A stretch of 64,000 bases of DNA, from the NCBI RefSeq assembly GCF_027942865.1, contig NC_134526.1, positions 12,184,284 through 12,248,283 of the forward strand. Direction: 5' to 3'. The notes below the pieces were generated by a model that was not told the DNA's origin, ran no database searches, and saw nothing but the letters and a program-made list of their open reading frames with translations. Positions 1 through 9,855 of the stretch are shown one piece after another. Position 1 is the stretch's first letter. Every line of letters starts with the position of its first letter. This DNA is from Odontesthes bonariensis (lineage: Eukaryota > Chordata > Actinopteri > Atheriniformes > Atherinopsidae). Position numbers and translations under genes: made by a program.

Positions 1-1223
1 TAATCATGATCCATACAGGAATTGATCAGCTATGAGCCAAAAGGTGAACTGAATATGTTGTCTACACTTTATCTAACAGGAGACTTATTGTCTCAGATTT
101 TGAAAACCATTGGTTCCTTGTATAGAAATGACTCAAAGCTGGAATAGCCCCCTGAACATATGGTGGGACACTTTGAGCACGCTCAACAATCAAATTAAAT
201 TGAATCCAAAACAATGTCAGCATTGTCATAAATTCAATAATTTGATCCTAAGTAACCTGCAATGAATGCTGAGAAATCATCAACTACAGCGCCACCTGCT
301 GGTGATTTAACGAAGACATTTGGGTGCACCACAACAGTCAGCCATCTATGTATAGAAAAGATTACTAATAAAAAGGAAAAGAAAAAAAGAAAAATACCGG
401 CAAAAAAATGTAATTTTTCGGAGAAGTACATGATTAGTTTATCTTCACTGCATTCTCACTACAGTGTTCGTGTCAGCACCGTGCTGCAGAGCCCTCTGAG
501 GTGTCTCCAATCAGGAGGAATCAGGACCCTGGAGAGCGCCAAGAAGCACAGTCCTGATAAAAAGGATCAATAACAACATTTGCACCGAAAAGTATTCCGA
601 ATTTGATATCAATCCAGTTTTCGTTACACAGAAAACAATGAAATGGCAAGCAAGCTTGCAGATCACTTGCAAGGGAGAGGCTGACGACCAAGTGAAACCT
701 TCCCAAATCAAAGCGGTGACGAAGGAGCAGAAATGGATAACGTTTTGTTCCTTTGAAAGCTTGTAAGAATCTATTAATCCACATTTAAGCATAACCGCGC
801 GTTTTAATTAACCGGATTGACAGCAAAGTTGGACAACAATGGGACTCGAATAGGATTCCCACCTTTGACTTTTCCTACGTCCCTATGAACGTCTTTGAAA
901 ATGTAAAAGCTGTGGAGTAGGCTATCATATATGTGACAGTTTCACGTAATTAAAAACATAGATGGGTTATAATATGCAAAGGTAAACATATGTGCATGTG
1001 ACGGTTTGGGGTACTGAAAATGTAATTTTACCATTTTTGAGCAACTGCAGCAGTTTCAGTAATTCAAGGCATGTGAGTGTTACTGTTTTGAAAGTATTTC
1101 GTTAAGTTTTAGGGGGTTTGAGCCTTTATTGAAATTCTGCTACGTTTAACTGTGGACCAATTTCACTATTTGACATTCAGGTTGAGTTTAACGCTGCCTT
1201 GACTCCTTGGAAATGCGACTGAC

Positions 1224-1518
1224 GTCACGCCATCTGCGCTTCGGACAGGCACAGTCGCGCAATCTACACTTGAAAATCGAGTGCCCGTCTAAATCGGGGG
1301 CTGGAGCCGCGGTCAATGGGCGAGAGGCGGGGTACACCCTGGACAGGTCATTAAAACAAAATGATAGAACAAAATTATTGAAGCACATTCATTCACACAT
1401 TCCCATTCATTTCTGCATAGTCAGATTTAAAAACTTCATTAAGAAACAAATCAAATTGTTTTCTGCCAACTCCACCAGATTCTTGTTCCCATGTCCCCAG
1501 CTACCTCTGTGGTGATTT
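1224..1518 (+). repeat. Dispersed repeat, left arm of an inverted pair
   Basis: Positions about 1224-1292 and 1452-1518 match, in reverse complement, positions 3564-3625 and 3415-3485. Shared landmarks are GTCACGCCATCTGCGCTTC near the outer end and CCAGCTACCTCTGTGGTGA near the inner end. The middle differs between the arms; this copy carries GGCGGGGTACACCCTGGACA, a motif I know as abundant in teleost genomes. It could be a MITE or SINE family or an old inverted duplication. No coding capacity is seen. Confidence 0.65.
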
Positions 1519-3226
1519 TCAATGCATGTTATCATATTTTAACAATGGGGATGTAGACCCAAGATCAGGATAAAAAGATGGATAGCAGATCTGGTTTCTG
1601 GTGTCTTCATCAGATTTGAATGTAATTGCACAAAAGGTAAACAGGTATGTTTTACACACAAATAGTACACAGAAAATTATTTGCAAGCTTAAAATGTTAT
1701 GTTATTGTCAAAAATGATTTGCCTCTCTTAGTGCATATTCAGATTTGGAAATGCATTAGAGTCTGTTTCTTACCTTTCCAAATGTTTTGAAGACAATTCT
1801 AGATGGAAAATATTTAAGGAAAAAGCTAAATTAAGTTAACTTTCAACGTAAGTAGAACAGTTAGTAACAACAGCAACTTAGGGAATTTTTTAGTCCACTT
1901 CATGAAAATATTTTCCAAGACACTGTTATTAAAAAAACAAACAGCGCCTAAACAAGAATCAAAGGCAAGCACAAAAAGATCATGTTAGTATGCAAAAACA
2001 AACTCACCCATATTTTCCCTTTTTCTCTGTCATTCTTTCAGATCAAATCAAGAGAAATTACCAATGAGAAGGAACGAGGAGTTGTAGATTTAATATTCGG
2101 AGGGTTTGTCATTTAAGCATGTGGTAATCAAAATGGGCAAATGGTCCATTCTGGGGGATTGCAGCATGAAAGTTTGTAAGAACCCTGTCATAGTGGCCAC
2201 TTGCATGGAAGATTTTGTTGACAATTTTAATAAAATGTCCTCTCAGATTCCCAAAGAAACTGAATATTGATAAATCTGATGTAGCAATTCTCGACATATT
2301 TAAAAGTGATTTAACAGAACAATGTATGAGTGAAGATCACATAATGAGGACATACAGTTAAGACTTTAGTAACACAACTCAAACTAAAATTTATTTTCCA
2401 TCCTAATGCCTACACTGAACTGTGTGGCTCTGACTTTTAAGGGTATAGGCGATCTATTTAGCTGTGTACAGCATAATATTGTTATCAAGAAATATTTTAT
2501 TTGCTGTGTCATATGAATCCAAACTTTTTCTAAAAAGCTGGACAATTAAGTTTAACATGGAGATGTGAAATTTAAAAATGGGAAATAAATAAAAAAATTG
2601 AAGAAGTGTAGCTAAATAATGGAGAGATACAGTATATTTAACCCCATAAAACCACATCTCAATAAAATACATGGTATTAACATCTGGGCAACAGCTGAAA
2701 AAATGGACAAAATGTTTTTTTTTTGTTTATTTAATAACATATTTATTGATTAACATGTCTTTACAGGAAATTCCTGCAGTAAAGCAAAATTAAAAGCCAT
2801 GTCAGAAGTACCCGTGAACCTTGTGTTTGAAATCTCAATATTTAGGAATATGCAGCAGTAAAGCATCAGGAAAGCCAGGATAGGAGTATCTGGAGATCTG
2901 TTGTAGCCTACATGCTGCATATATATTTGTCACTGTTGCTCTGAGCTCTGGATCTGCCACTGTCTATGGTGCTCCACAAGGTCACATCATTCCAAGTGAA
3001 GTCAAGAATCAGGTCATGCCTGGGGCCTCATTGATACACAGTTTTGAGTTAGCTTCCTTACTGTTTAGCCTGCTCACTGTCAGGTGTTCTGGAGATAATT
3101 TCAGTTTGGTTTTGTCTCTTCCCCGTTTGGCCATTATTGGACTGATGAGAGGTGCAGACAAGGTAGAGATGACTGGTTGATTTGGGCTGGTGCAGGGAGG
3201 GCTGGATGTCCAGTAAGGAATATGGT

Positions 3227-3228
3227 CA

Positions 3229-3270
<42 letters not shown>
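3227..3270. repeat. (CA)n microsatellite
   Basis: A dinucleotide CA run of about 44 bp with one T interruption near its start. It is simple-sequence DNA with no gene attached. Confidence 0.95.
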
Positions 3271-3271
<1 letters not shown>

Positions 3272-3414
3272 GGACATCAAGCAAGTTAAAAGCAAAAATG
3301 GTGAAATGAAACCACATTATGCAAAAAGTAGAAGGAGAGTGATAGATAGAGATGGGGTGATGTCACCGATGATTTCAGCATCAGATGATGAAAATGATGC
3401 AGTGAAAGAACTTG

Positions 3415-3625
3415 GAAATCACCACAGAGGTAGCTGGGGACATGGGAACAAGAGTCTGGTGGTGTTTGCAGAAAACAATTTGATCAGGTTTTTTTTGTTG
3501 AGTTTATTGATCTGCCCATGTACATCATGCGTTGGGCTCACACGCTTTACCGTACGACGCGATGTAGACGGGCACTCGATTTTCAAGTGTACTACCGTGC
3601 CTCTCTGAAGCGCAGATGGCGTGAC
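3415..3625 (-). repeat. Dispersed repeat, right arm of an inverted pair
   Basis: This is the reverse-complement counterpart of the repeat at 1224-1518. Both ends match closely, and the inner part is shorter and different. The two arms lie about 1.9 kb apart. Confidence 0.65.
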
Positions 3626-4012
3626 CACAGTGAAAAAGTTAAATTGTGCTTCATATAATCACATATATACAACTTGTTACACGACCGTGAATACAACGGC
3701 ATATTTTTACATGATTTGTTGTCGTTTAGCGTTTGCTGTTTTGATTGAATGCATTTTGCCCCAAGTTGCATTCACTTACTTTGCTTCCAAGAAACATTCA
3801 ATCTACGTTATTTTCACACATAGAAGCCCATAAGAAACATTTGTATCCTCTTGAGTCAGAAATTCTTTTGATTCATCCCTGAGCGCTGCTAGTCAGACAA
3901 CAGCGACGTTTTGGACATGAATAAAACTTTATACCCAGATTAATTCAACAAAGAGTAAGACAACGTTGTCACTGCATTTATTCTTCACACGCAAGTGATC
4001 ATGCTGCTGTGT

Positions 4013-4466
4013 CTTTCAGCTTCTGTTTATCGATACTTCTCAGACAGAGCCAGAGAGGCCAGGAACTTGTCCATGGACACGTGGACTTCAGTGGTGAAGT
4101 CCTTGGGGAACATGATGGTTATGGGCAAAATCGACAACCTGGCTGCTGGCCTCCTTAGCCTGAGTGAGCTGCACGCCTTCACTCTGCGGGTGGACCCTGC
4201 CAACTTCAAGGTAACTCCATAAACTGATGTTTTCCTAAAACTATGTCACTTGAGAAGTCTCTGGACTAACTGTGGAAACTTGTCCTTTCTGTCATGAATG
4301 CAGGCTTTTTTTCTATGTTCATACGGTTTAAACAATCCAAATATTTCTGGTAGCTCCAAGTGATTCATGTACAACATGATGTGCATGATCTGCATTCATG
4401 ACATCTGTCTGATAATCCGTTTTTCTCAGATGTCGTCAGCCTTGGCGGACACTTTAGCCCAGAAGG
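4013..4466 (-). pseudogene. Alpha-globin pseudogene with an inverted exon 2
   Basis: Three alpha-globin fragments lie side by side. Minus-strand 4122-4013 is the end of exon 3, reading ...[20 protein letters not shown]...EKYR and lacking the extra LAL of the intact genes. Plus-strand 4128-4210 is the end of exon 2, reading [18 protein letters not shown] and ending NFK|GT at a normal donor, so it runs the opposite way. Minus-strand 4466-4429 is a piece of exon 1, reading FWAKVSAKADDI. The first half of exon 2 and both ends of exon 1 are missing. A TTTATT near 3976-3981 could be the old minus-strand AATAAA. The arrangement cannot yield a globin. The exon 1 piece abuts the left border of the duplicated block at 4469. 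Confidence 0.85.
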
Positions 4467-4916
4467 TTAATATGCTGGCTTCGTATGGAGTGTCAACAGT
4501 TTCTTGGAAAGATTTGGAATTAAACTTGGCCCGTAAAGGAAAATGATGTAGCCAAGCGTTTTCCAAGACTAGTCTTCAACATCTCAGGGATTTCAGAGAT
4601 GTCGGATTTTTTAAAATAATTTCTAATGTTAGACATCAGAATGAACTGTAGATGTCAATAATGAAAAAAAGTCTCAGAGGATCCTGAATTACCCTCGTGC
4701 ATTATGATTATTAAACATTGGGTTCATGCAACTGATCTTGTGCTGTGTAGAGTTCGACGGTCGCATATTTTAAGACCTTGTTATGGTAAAGAGATGAACA
4801 AAACAAAAGAACTAAAAGAAACAACAGTTTCGTGGGGTTTTTTTATTGCATTGATGCGTTTATTGGTCATATGCAGAGTAAAATCATGCATCTCCATCTT
4901 TTTCCTCTCCTGCTGT

Positions 4917-5625
4917 TTATCGGTACTTCTCAGCCAGAGCCAGAGCCAAAGAGGCCAGGAACTTGTCCATAGACACATGGACCTCAGGGGTGAAGTCGGT
5001 GGGGAACATGATGGCCAAGACAACAAGGATGTTGTGGGCGAGAATCTGAGAAAAATGCATAATCAGACCGATGTTTTGTTTGCAAATGTTAGTTCTTTGC
5101 CTGACCCCCCCCCCATCTACATCCGACAGTATGTTGTAGTAAAAGTCTTTCATAAGGTAAAATAGTCTGGAAATGTTATGATGTGGCACAGATTGAGAAG
5201 AAATCCACTTAAAGGCTTTGGATCTTTACCTTGAAGTTGGCAGGGTCCACTCTCAGAGTGAAGGCGTGCAGCTCACTCAGGCTAAGGAGGCCAGCAGCCA
5301 GGTTGTCGATTTTGCTAACAGCATCAGCAACTCCACCCATAATAGTAACTCCGTGCTTCCTCACCATGGGAGACTCGGGCCCCACATCCTTCCAGTGGGA
5401 GAAGTAGGTCTTGGTCTGTGGGTAAACCATCACCATCCTGGGAATAATGTGACAGTGGATGAGTGTGTAAATATAAACCAATAAATCGGTCAAAGTTAAG
5501 AGTTTTAGTAGATTTTCGGTCTTTTACCTTGCCAGAGCATCCATGCCGATGTCCGCAGACTTGCTGGACACCTTAGACCAGAAGGCCCTGACGGTATCTT
5601 TGTCTTTGGCAGTAAGAGTAGTCAT
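4917..5625 (-). CDS. Haemoglobin subunit alpha, copy A
   Basis: Alpha-globin chain of the erythrocyte haemoglobin tetramer, which binds haem and oxygen. Coding exons on the minus strand are 5625-5528, 5437-5230 and 5045-4917, giving 144 aa. Introns fall at the conserved vertebrate globin positions: within the Arg codon near residue 33, and after NFK at residue 102. The distal haem histidine is in MVRKHG and the proximal one in SELHAF. The start ATG matches the fish N-terminus [10 protein letters not shown], and the C-terminus ALALAEKYR is typical of fish alpha chains. A minus-strand AATAAA lies about 70 bp after the stop (4847-4842). A decayed beta-globin gene lies upstream in divergent orientation. 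I cannot decide between embryonic and adult type. Base symbols are left empty because fish alpha names depend on orthology. Confidence 0.95.
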
Positions 5626-5674
5626 GTTGTCTCTGATTGTTAGTTGAGTACAATGAGCAGTATGACTGTGAGGG

Positions 5675-5725
5675 TTTTATGTTTAAGACAGAGCACAGGC
5701 ACACCCAGAACCGCCCCCAAGATAA
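5675..5725 (-). promoter_or_regulatory. Alpha-globin promoter, copy A
   Basis: A CATAAAA TATA-like box (minus strand, 5681-5675) lies about 50 bp upstream of the ATG. Behind it are a GC-rich CCGCCCCC box (5711-5718) and an AGATAA motif (5720-5725) that fits the erythroid GATA consensus. The layout is usual for globin promoters; function is inferred. Confidence 0.6.
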
Positions 5726-6732
5726 TAGAAGGGAGGCGGTCCAAGCGACGCGATGCAGTGAGTGTGAGATAAGCAAAACCTTCACATCTGTTTTTAGCAA
5801 CACTATACATCAAATCTCATCATCTTTACAATGAAAATAAGCAACTATATATTGATTTGTTTTATTATAAGAATAAATCAAACGTTAGAACATCGCAGAA
5901 AAATCCATTTTAAAAAGCTTGCACACGGAAACGAGATCCTTCAGCAATTCCTCTCAAACAAATATTCACTTTCTAAAAAAGAAAGAAATAATAGAGTTGG
6001 TGTAAATTCCTGAATGCAGTTGTTATTCAGGTCAGACATGACCTTTTTTCATCAATACAAGATGTATAAACCTGAAAAGGACACTTATCAAAACAGATTT
6101 CTAATCTTGGCTCTGCAACCAAGCAATATTACTAGATTTGTTTGGAAACCTTCCAGAATAAGTCTGCCTTCCCTGCCAATAACGTGTTGCATTTCAAGAC
6201 GTCAAGATGTTAGACCAATCAGATGACAGGAGAACGAACTCTTGCAGCAATGATTCTTCAACAAAATGCTCAATCACTTTCCAAGATTAAAAATTATAAA
6301 TGATAGAATAGAAAAATACTTTATTCATTAACAACTATCGATAACTGTATCAAAAGTGTTGATTCTAGCAGGACTACTATGCAAATCACTTTGGGGATTG
6401 TATCTGTATAAAAACAACAAACATTTCCTACTGCGGTTTAATAGCTGACACACACACTGAAGAATTTGGGTTTGGATAAGATATCACAAAACAGCAGAGT
6501 TGAGCTAAAATTAAGTCACAGGTTCAAGCAGGATAATAAAGCTCCAACCAGCAGTTTTTAAGGCCAGTTTAACTTGGCATTACAATGCAGGCAACTTCCT
6601 TAATTTAAAAACAAATGTGTGATTATTCTCCACAGGAAGTTGATCAGTTTTTGTTTCCTGAAATAATAAGCCAAAGGAAAAAATAACTCGCTATTTTCTC
6701 GTGAACATCACAGATACGCCCCTGTCTTAACA

Positions 6733-7401
6733 GTGGTCCAGTGGCATCATCTTCTTGTCCATCCCACCGCGCTATCAATAGGGTTTCCTTTAAAGATCGC
6801 ATCTTGTGCACCGCATACGGAAAAATATAGGGCCAGAAAAATGGTCAAATGGATAGTTTGTATGATGACATCGTACGTCCCGTGGCTCGGCATCCATACC
6901 ATTTTGCATAGAGATCCTTATTTCCTTGGAAAGTGAACTTCTTCGATTAATACTTAACAAGTGATATGCCTCATTGGATGTCTCTCTAGATCTGTCTGAC
7001 TCTGTTTTTGGCTGCGTTGGAAACCTCTGTGCTACTCGTGTCAAATCAACCCCCACGGTTCAAGCTCAAGAAAAGATTGTATCTGTGAAGAACATCAACA
7101 ACTTCAAGAGTGCATACAATGAACAGAGCTTACACTCTGAGAAGACAAACTTCAGATAACTCAGACTCAGTTGGACTGATTGTGGCATTAATGTTTAATA
7201 ATCAAAGCACCATCTATTCTTGTCAGTGTTTGTTTGTTGTGTTAAAGCTCCTCGTCGGCTGCCTGCTCAGATTGGTCAATATTTCACAGCTGACGCCAGG
7301 GCCTCTTCTTAGAAGGTCCTTGGTCCTTGGCTGGTCCCGCTTGAGAAAGCAGTACCAGCAGCTTCAGCAGAGGAATTTATTTACCACCAAAAGTTAATAA
7401 A
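6733..7401 (+). pseudogene. Beta-globin pseudogene
   Basis: A degenerate plus-strand beta-globin gene, head-to-head with alpha copy A. Exon 2 (about 6975-7155) reads FGCVGNLCATR, then VKNINNFKSAYNEQSLHSEK and NFR, matching the beta pattern FGNFGNL / VKNMDNIK-TYAELSxLHSEK / NFR. The deletion between LHSEK and NFR removes the HVDPD part, and the exon 2 donor is ATAAC instead of GTAAC. Exon 3 (7248-7358) begins LLVGCL (beta LLADCL) and ends in RKQYQ (beta GRQYH); the middle has drifted and the stop codon is gone. An AATAAA is kept at 7396-7401. Exon 1 is uncertain: GTGGTCCAGTGG at 6733 may be the old MVEW start with ATG changed to GTG. Confidence 0.75.
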
Positions 7402-8583
7402 AATCATAGGTCAAACCTGTTGTCTGTCCCTGGTTATTGTGATAACTGATGGAAGGACAACACATAAAAAAAGAATACGATATAAACCCAAATAAAGACA
7501 AACAAAAACAGAGCAAACAAAGAAAGAAAGAGATTTATTGCTGTCGTTTCGTGCCTAAATGAGAGCAATTCATTTTAAACTGACAGTCTGTTTTTCAGTG
7601 TTTTCTCGTTAAAAAAGAACATTAAAGAGCTGCAGCGACTTGAACCCGATGGTTTGCTTTAAGTGCCCGGGCTTGATCATGTAGGTTACATGAAATAAAC
7701 CGACCGTTCACTTAGAAGCTCTTCAGATGTTGTCTTGAAACAAATGAAAATCGTTCATCAGTATAAAGGTTATCCAGAACCACAAAAAAAAGAGAAAACA
7801 GGGGATCTTAAAACTAATATTAAAACTCAGACCACGATGCTGGCGTTTTCTAACTTGTACATAATATTAGATTATTATTGCTGGTTTAAGTGAACAGCGA
7901 CAACATTCGTCTTCTTCTTCTTTTTATTTTCATTACTGTTATTACTATCATATTAACATTTAGATCGTGCATGTGTCGCATGCTATAGTGACAGGAATTT
8001 TGATCAGGTGTAGCCTTTCCGGTTTATTCACATTGATATTCTCTTTTAAAGATTTTGATTTATTTCGTTATGATGTTTACATAAATATCTTAATTTCCAT
8101 TATAAATAGAAAAAGTTAAATGTCGGGGAATTACAATATGCTGGCTTCGTTATGGAGTGTCAACAGTTTCTTGGAAAGATTTGGGATTAAACTTGGCCCG
8201 TAAAGGAAAATGATGTAGCCAAGCGTTTTCCAAGACTAGTCTTCAACATCTCAGGGATTTCAGAGATGTCGGATTTTTTAAAATAATTTCTAATGTTAGA
8301 CATCAGAATGAACTGTAGATGTCAATAATGAAAAAAAGTCTCAGAGGATCCTGAATTACCCTCGTGCATTATGATTATTAAACATTGGGTTCATGCAACT
8401 GATCTTGTGCTGTGTAGAGTTCGACGGTCGCATATTTTAAGACCTTGTTATGGTAAAGAGATGAACAAAACAAAAGAACTAAAAGAAACAACAGTTTTGT
8501 GGGGTTTTTTTATTGCATTGATGCGTTTATTGGTCATATGCAGAGTAAAATCATGCATCTCCATCTTTTTCCTCTCCTGCTGT

Positions 8584-9292
8584 TTATCGGTACTTCTCAG
8601 CCAGAGCCAGAGCCAGAGAGGCCAGGAACTTGTCCATAGACACATGGACCTCAGGGGTGAAGTCGGTGGGGAACATGATGGCCAAGACAACAAGGATGTT
8701 GTGGGCGAGAATCTGAGAAAAATGCATAATCAGACCGATGTTATGTTTGCAAATGTTAGTTCTTTGCCTGACCCCCCCCCCATCTACATCCGACAGTATG
8801 TTGTAGTAAAAGTCTTTCATAAGGTAAAATAGTCTGGAAATGTTATGATGTGGCACAGATTGAGAAGAAATCCACTTAAAGGCTTTGGATCTTTACCTTG
8901 AAGTTGGCAGGGTCCACTCTCAGAGTGAAGGCGTGCAGCTCACTCAGGCTAAGGAGGCCAGCAGCCAGGTTGTCGATTTTGCTAACAGCATCAGCAACTC
9001 CACCCATAATAGTAACTCCGTGCTTCCTCACCATGGGAGACTCGGGCCCCACATCCTTCCAGTGGGAGAAGTAGGTCTTGGTCTGTGGGTAAACCATCAC
9101 CATCCTGGGAATAATGTGACAGTGGATGAGTGTGTAAATATAAACCAATAAATCGGTCAAAGTTAAGAGTTTTAGTAGATTTTGGGTCTTTTACCTTGCC
9201 AGAGCATCCATGCCGATGTCCGCAGACTTGCTGGACACCTTAGACCAGAAGGCCCTGACGGTATCCTTGTCTTTGGCAGTAAGAGTAGTCAT
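8584..9292 (-). CDS. Haemoglobin subunit alpha, copy B
   Basis: Coding exons on the minus strand are 9292-9195, 9104-8897 and 8712-8584, giving 144 aa. The protein is the same as copy A: the coding differences I found are silent, for example AAA/AAG at the Lys before DTV and TTG/CTG for a Leu near the C-terminus. Haem-contact histidines, splice sites and the minus-strand AATAAA (8514-8509) are kept, so both copies look functional. No beta-globin relic is seen upstream of this copy, so it has no divergent partner within view. Near-identity points to recent duplication or ongoing gene conversion. Confidence 0.95.
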
Positions 9293-9341
9293 GTTGTCTC
9301 TGATTGTCAGTTGAGTACAATGAGCAGTATGACTGTGAGGG

Positions 9342-9392
9342 TTTTATGTTTAAGACAGAGCACAGGCACACCCAGAACCGCCCCCAAGATAA
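9342..9392 (-). promoter_or_regulatory. Alpha-globin promoter, copy B
   Basis: Same elements as copy A at the same spacing: CATAAAA (9348-9342), the CCGCCCCC box, and AGATAA (9387-9392). The whole proximal promoter was duplicated with the gene. Confidence 0.6.
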
Positions 9393-9855
9393 TAGAAGGG
9401 AGGCGGTCCAAGCGACGCGATGCAGTGAGTGTGAGATAAGCAAAACCTTCACGCAGTGGCTCTGCATCTGTTTTTAGCTACACAATACATCAAATCTCAT
9501 CATCTTTACAATGAAAATAAGCAACTATATATTGATTTGTTTTATTATTAGAATAAATCATACGTGAGAAAAAGCTTGCACATGGAAACGAGATCCTTCA
9601 GCAATTCCTCTCAAACAAAATATTCACTTTCTAAAAAAGAAAGAAATAATAGGGTTGGTGTAAATGCCTGAATGCAGTTGTTATTCAGGTCAGGCCTGAC
9701 CTTTTTTCATCAATACAAAATGTATAAACCTGCAAAGAACACTTATCAAACCAGATTTCAAATCTAGGCTCTGCAACCAAACAATATTACTAGATTTGTT
9801 TGGAAACCTTCCAGAATAAGTCTGCCTTCCCTGCCAATAACGTGTTGCATTTCAA

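Larger units (their letters stand above)
1..3990. other. Non-genic left flank
   Basis: No convincing gene is seen. The stretch is AT-rich and holds two inverted repeat arms and a (CA)n tract, listed separately. One short plus-strand open frame (about 562-766, ending at a TAA after CSFESL) has coding-like composition, but I recognise no family and find no start or splice context. It is left unassigned. Confidence 0.5.
4469..6197. repeat. Tandem segmental duplication, copy A
   Basis: This block (3' flank, alpha-globin gene and promoter) recurs at 8135-9855, offset by about 3667 bp. Similarity begins at AATATGCTGGCTTCG and ends in GTGTTGCATTTCAA. From 4470 to about 5780 only scattered single-base differences are seen; farther upstream of the gene, small indels accumulate. 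Confidence 0.95.
8135..9855. repeat. Tandem segmental duplication, copy B
   Basis: Second copy of the block at 4469-6197. It ends where the shared GTGTTGCATTTCAA is followed by unrelated sequence. It differs from copy A by a few substitutions and by indels near 9450-9580, including a short extra GCAGTGGCTCTG and a missing stretch near 9566. Confidence 0.95.

Noticed and set aside
3177-3608. 143-aa frame across the (CA)n tract
   Set aside because: HTHTHT run from the microsatellite plus a repeat arm; no family resemblance.
3995-4222. Plus-strand 75-aa frame holding real globin residues
   Set aside because: Only its second half is sense globin (inverted exon 2); the first half is the antisense of exon 3. 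Not a gene.
4704-5165. Plus-strand 153-aa frame, repeated at 8371-8832
   Set aside because: Antisense to alpha-globin exon 3 and its 3' flank; its recurrence only reflects the tandem duplication.
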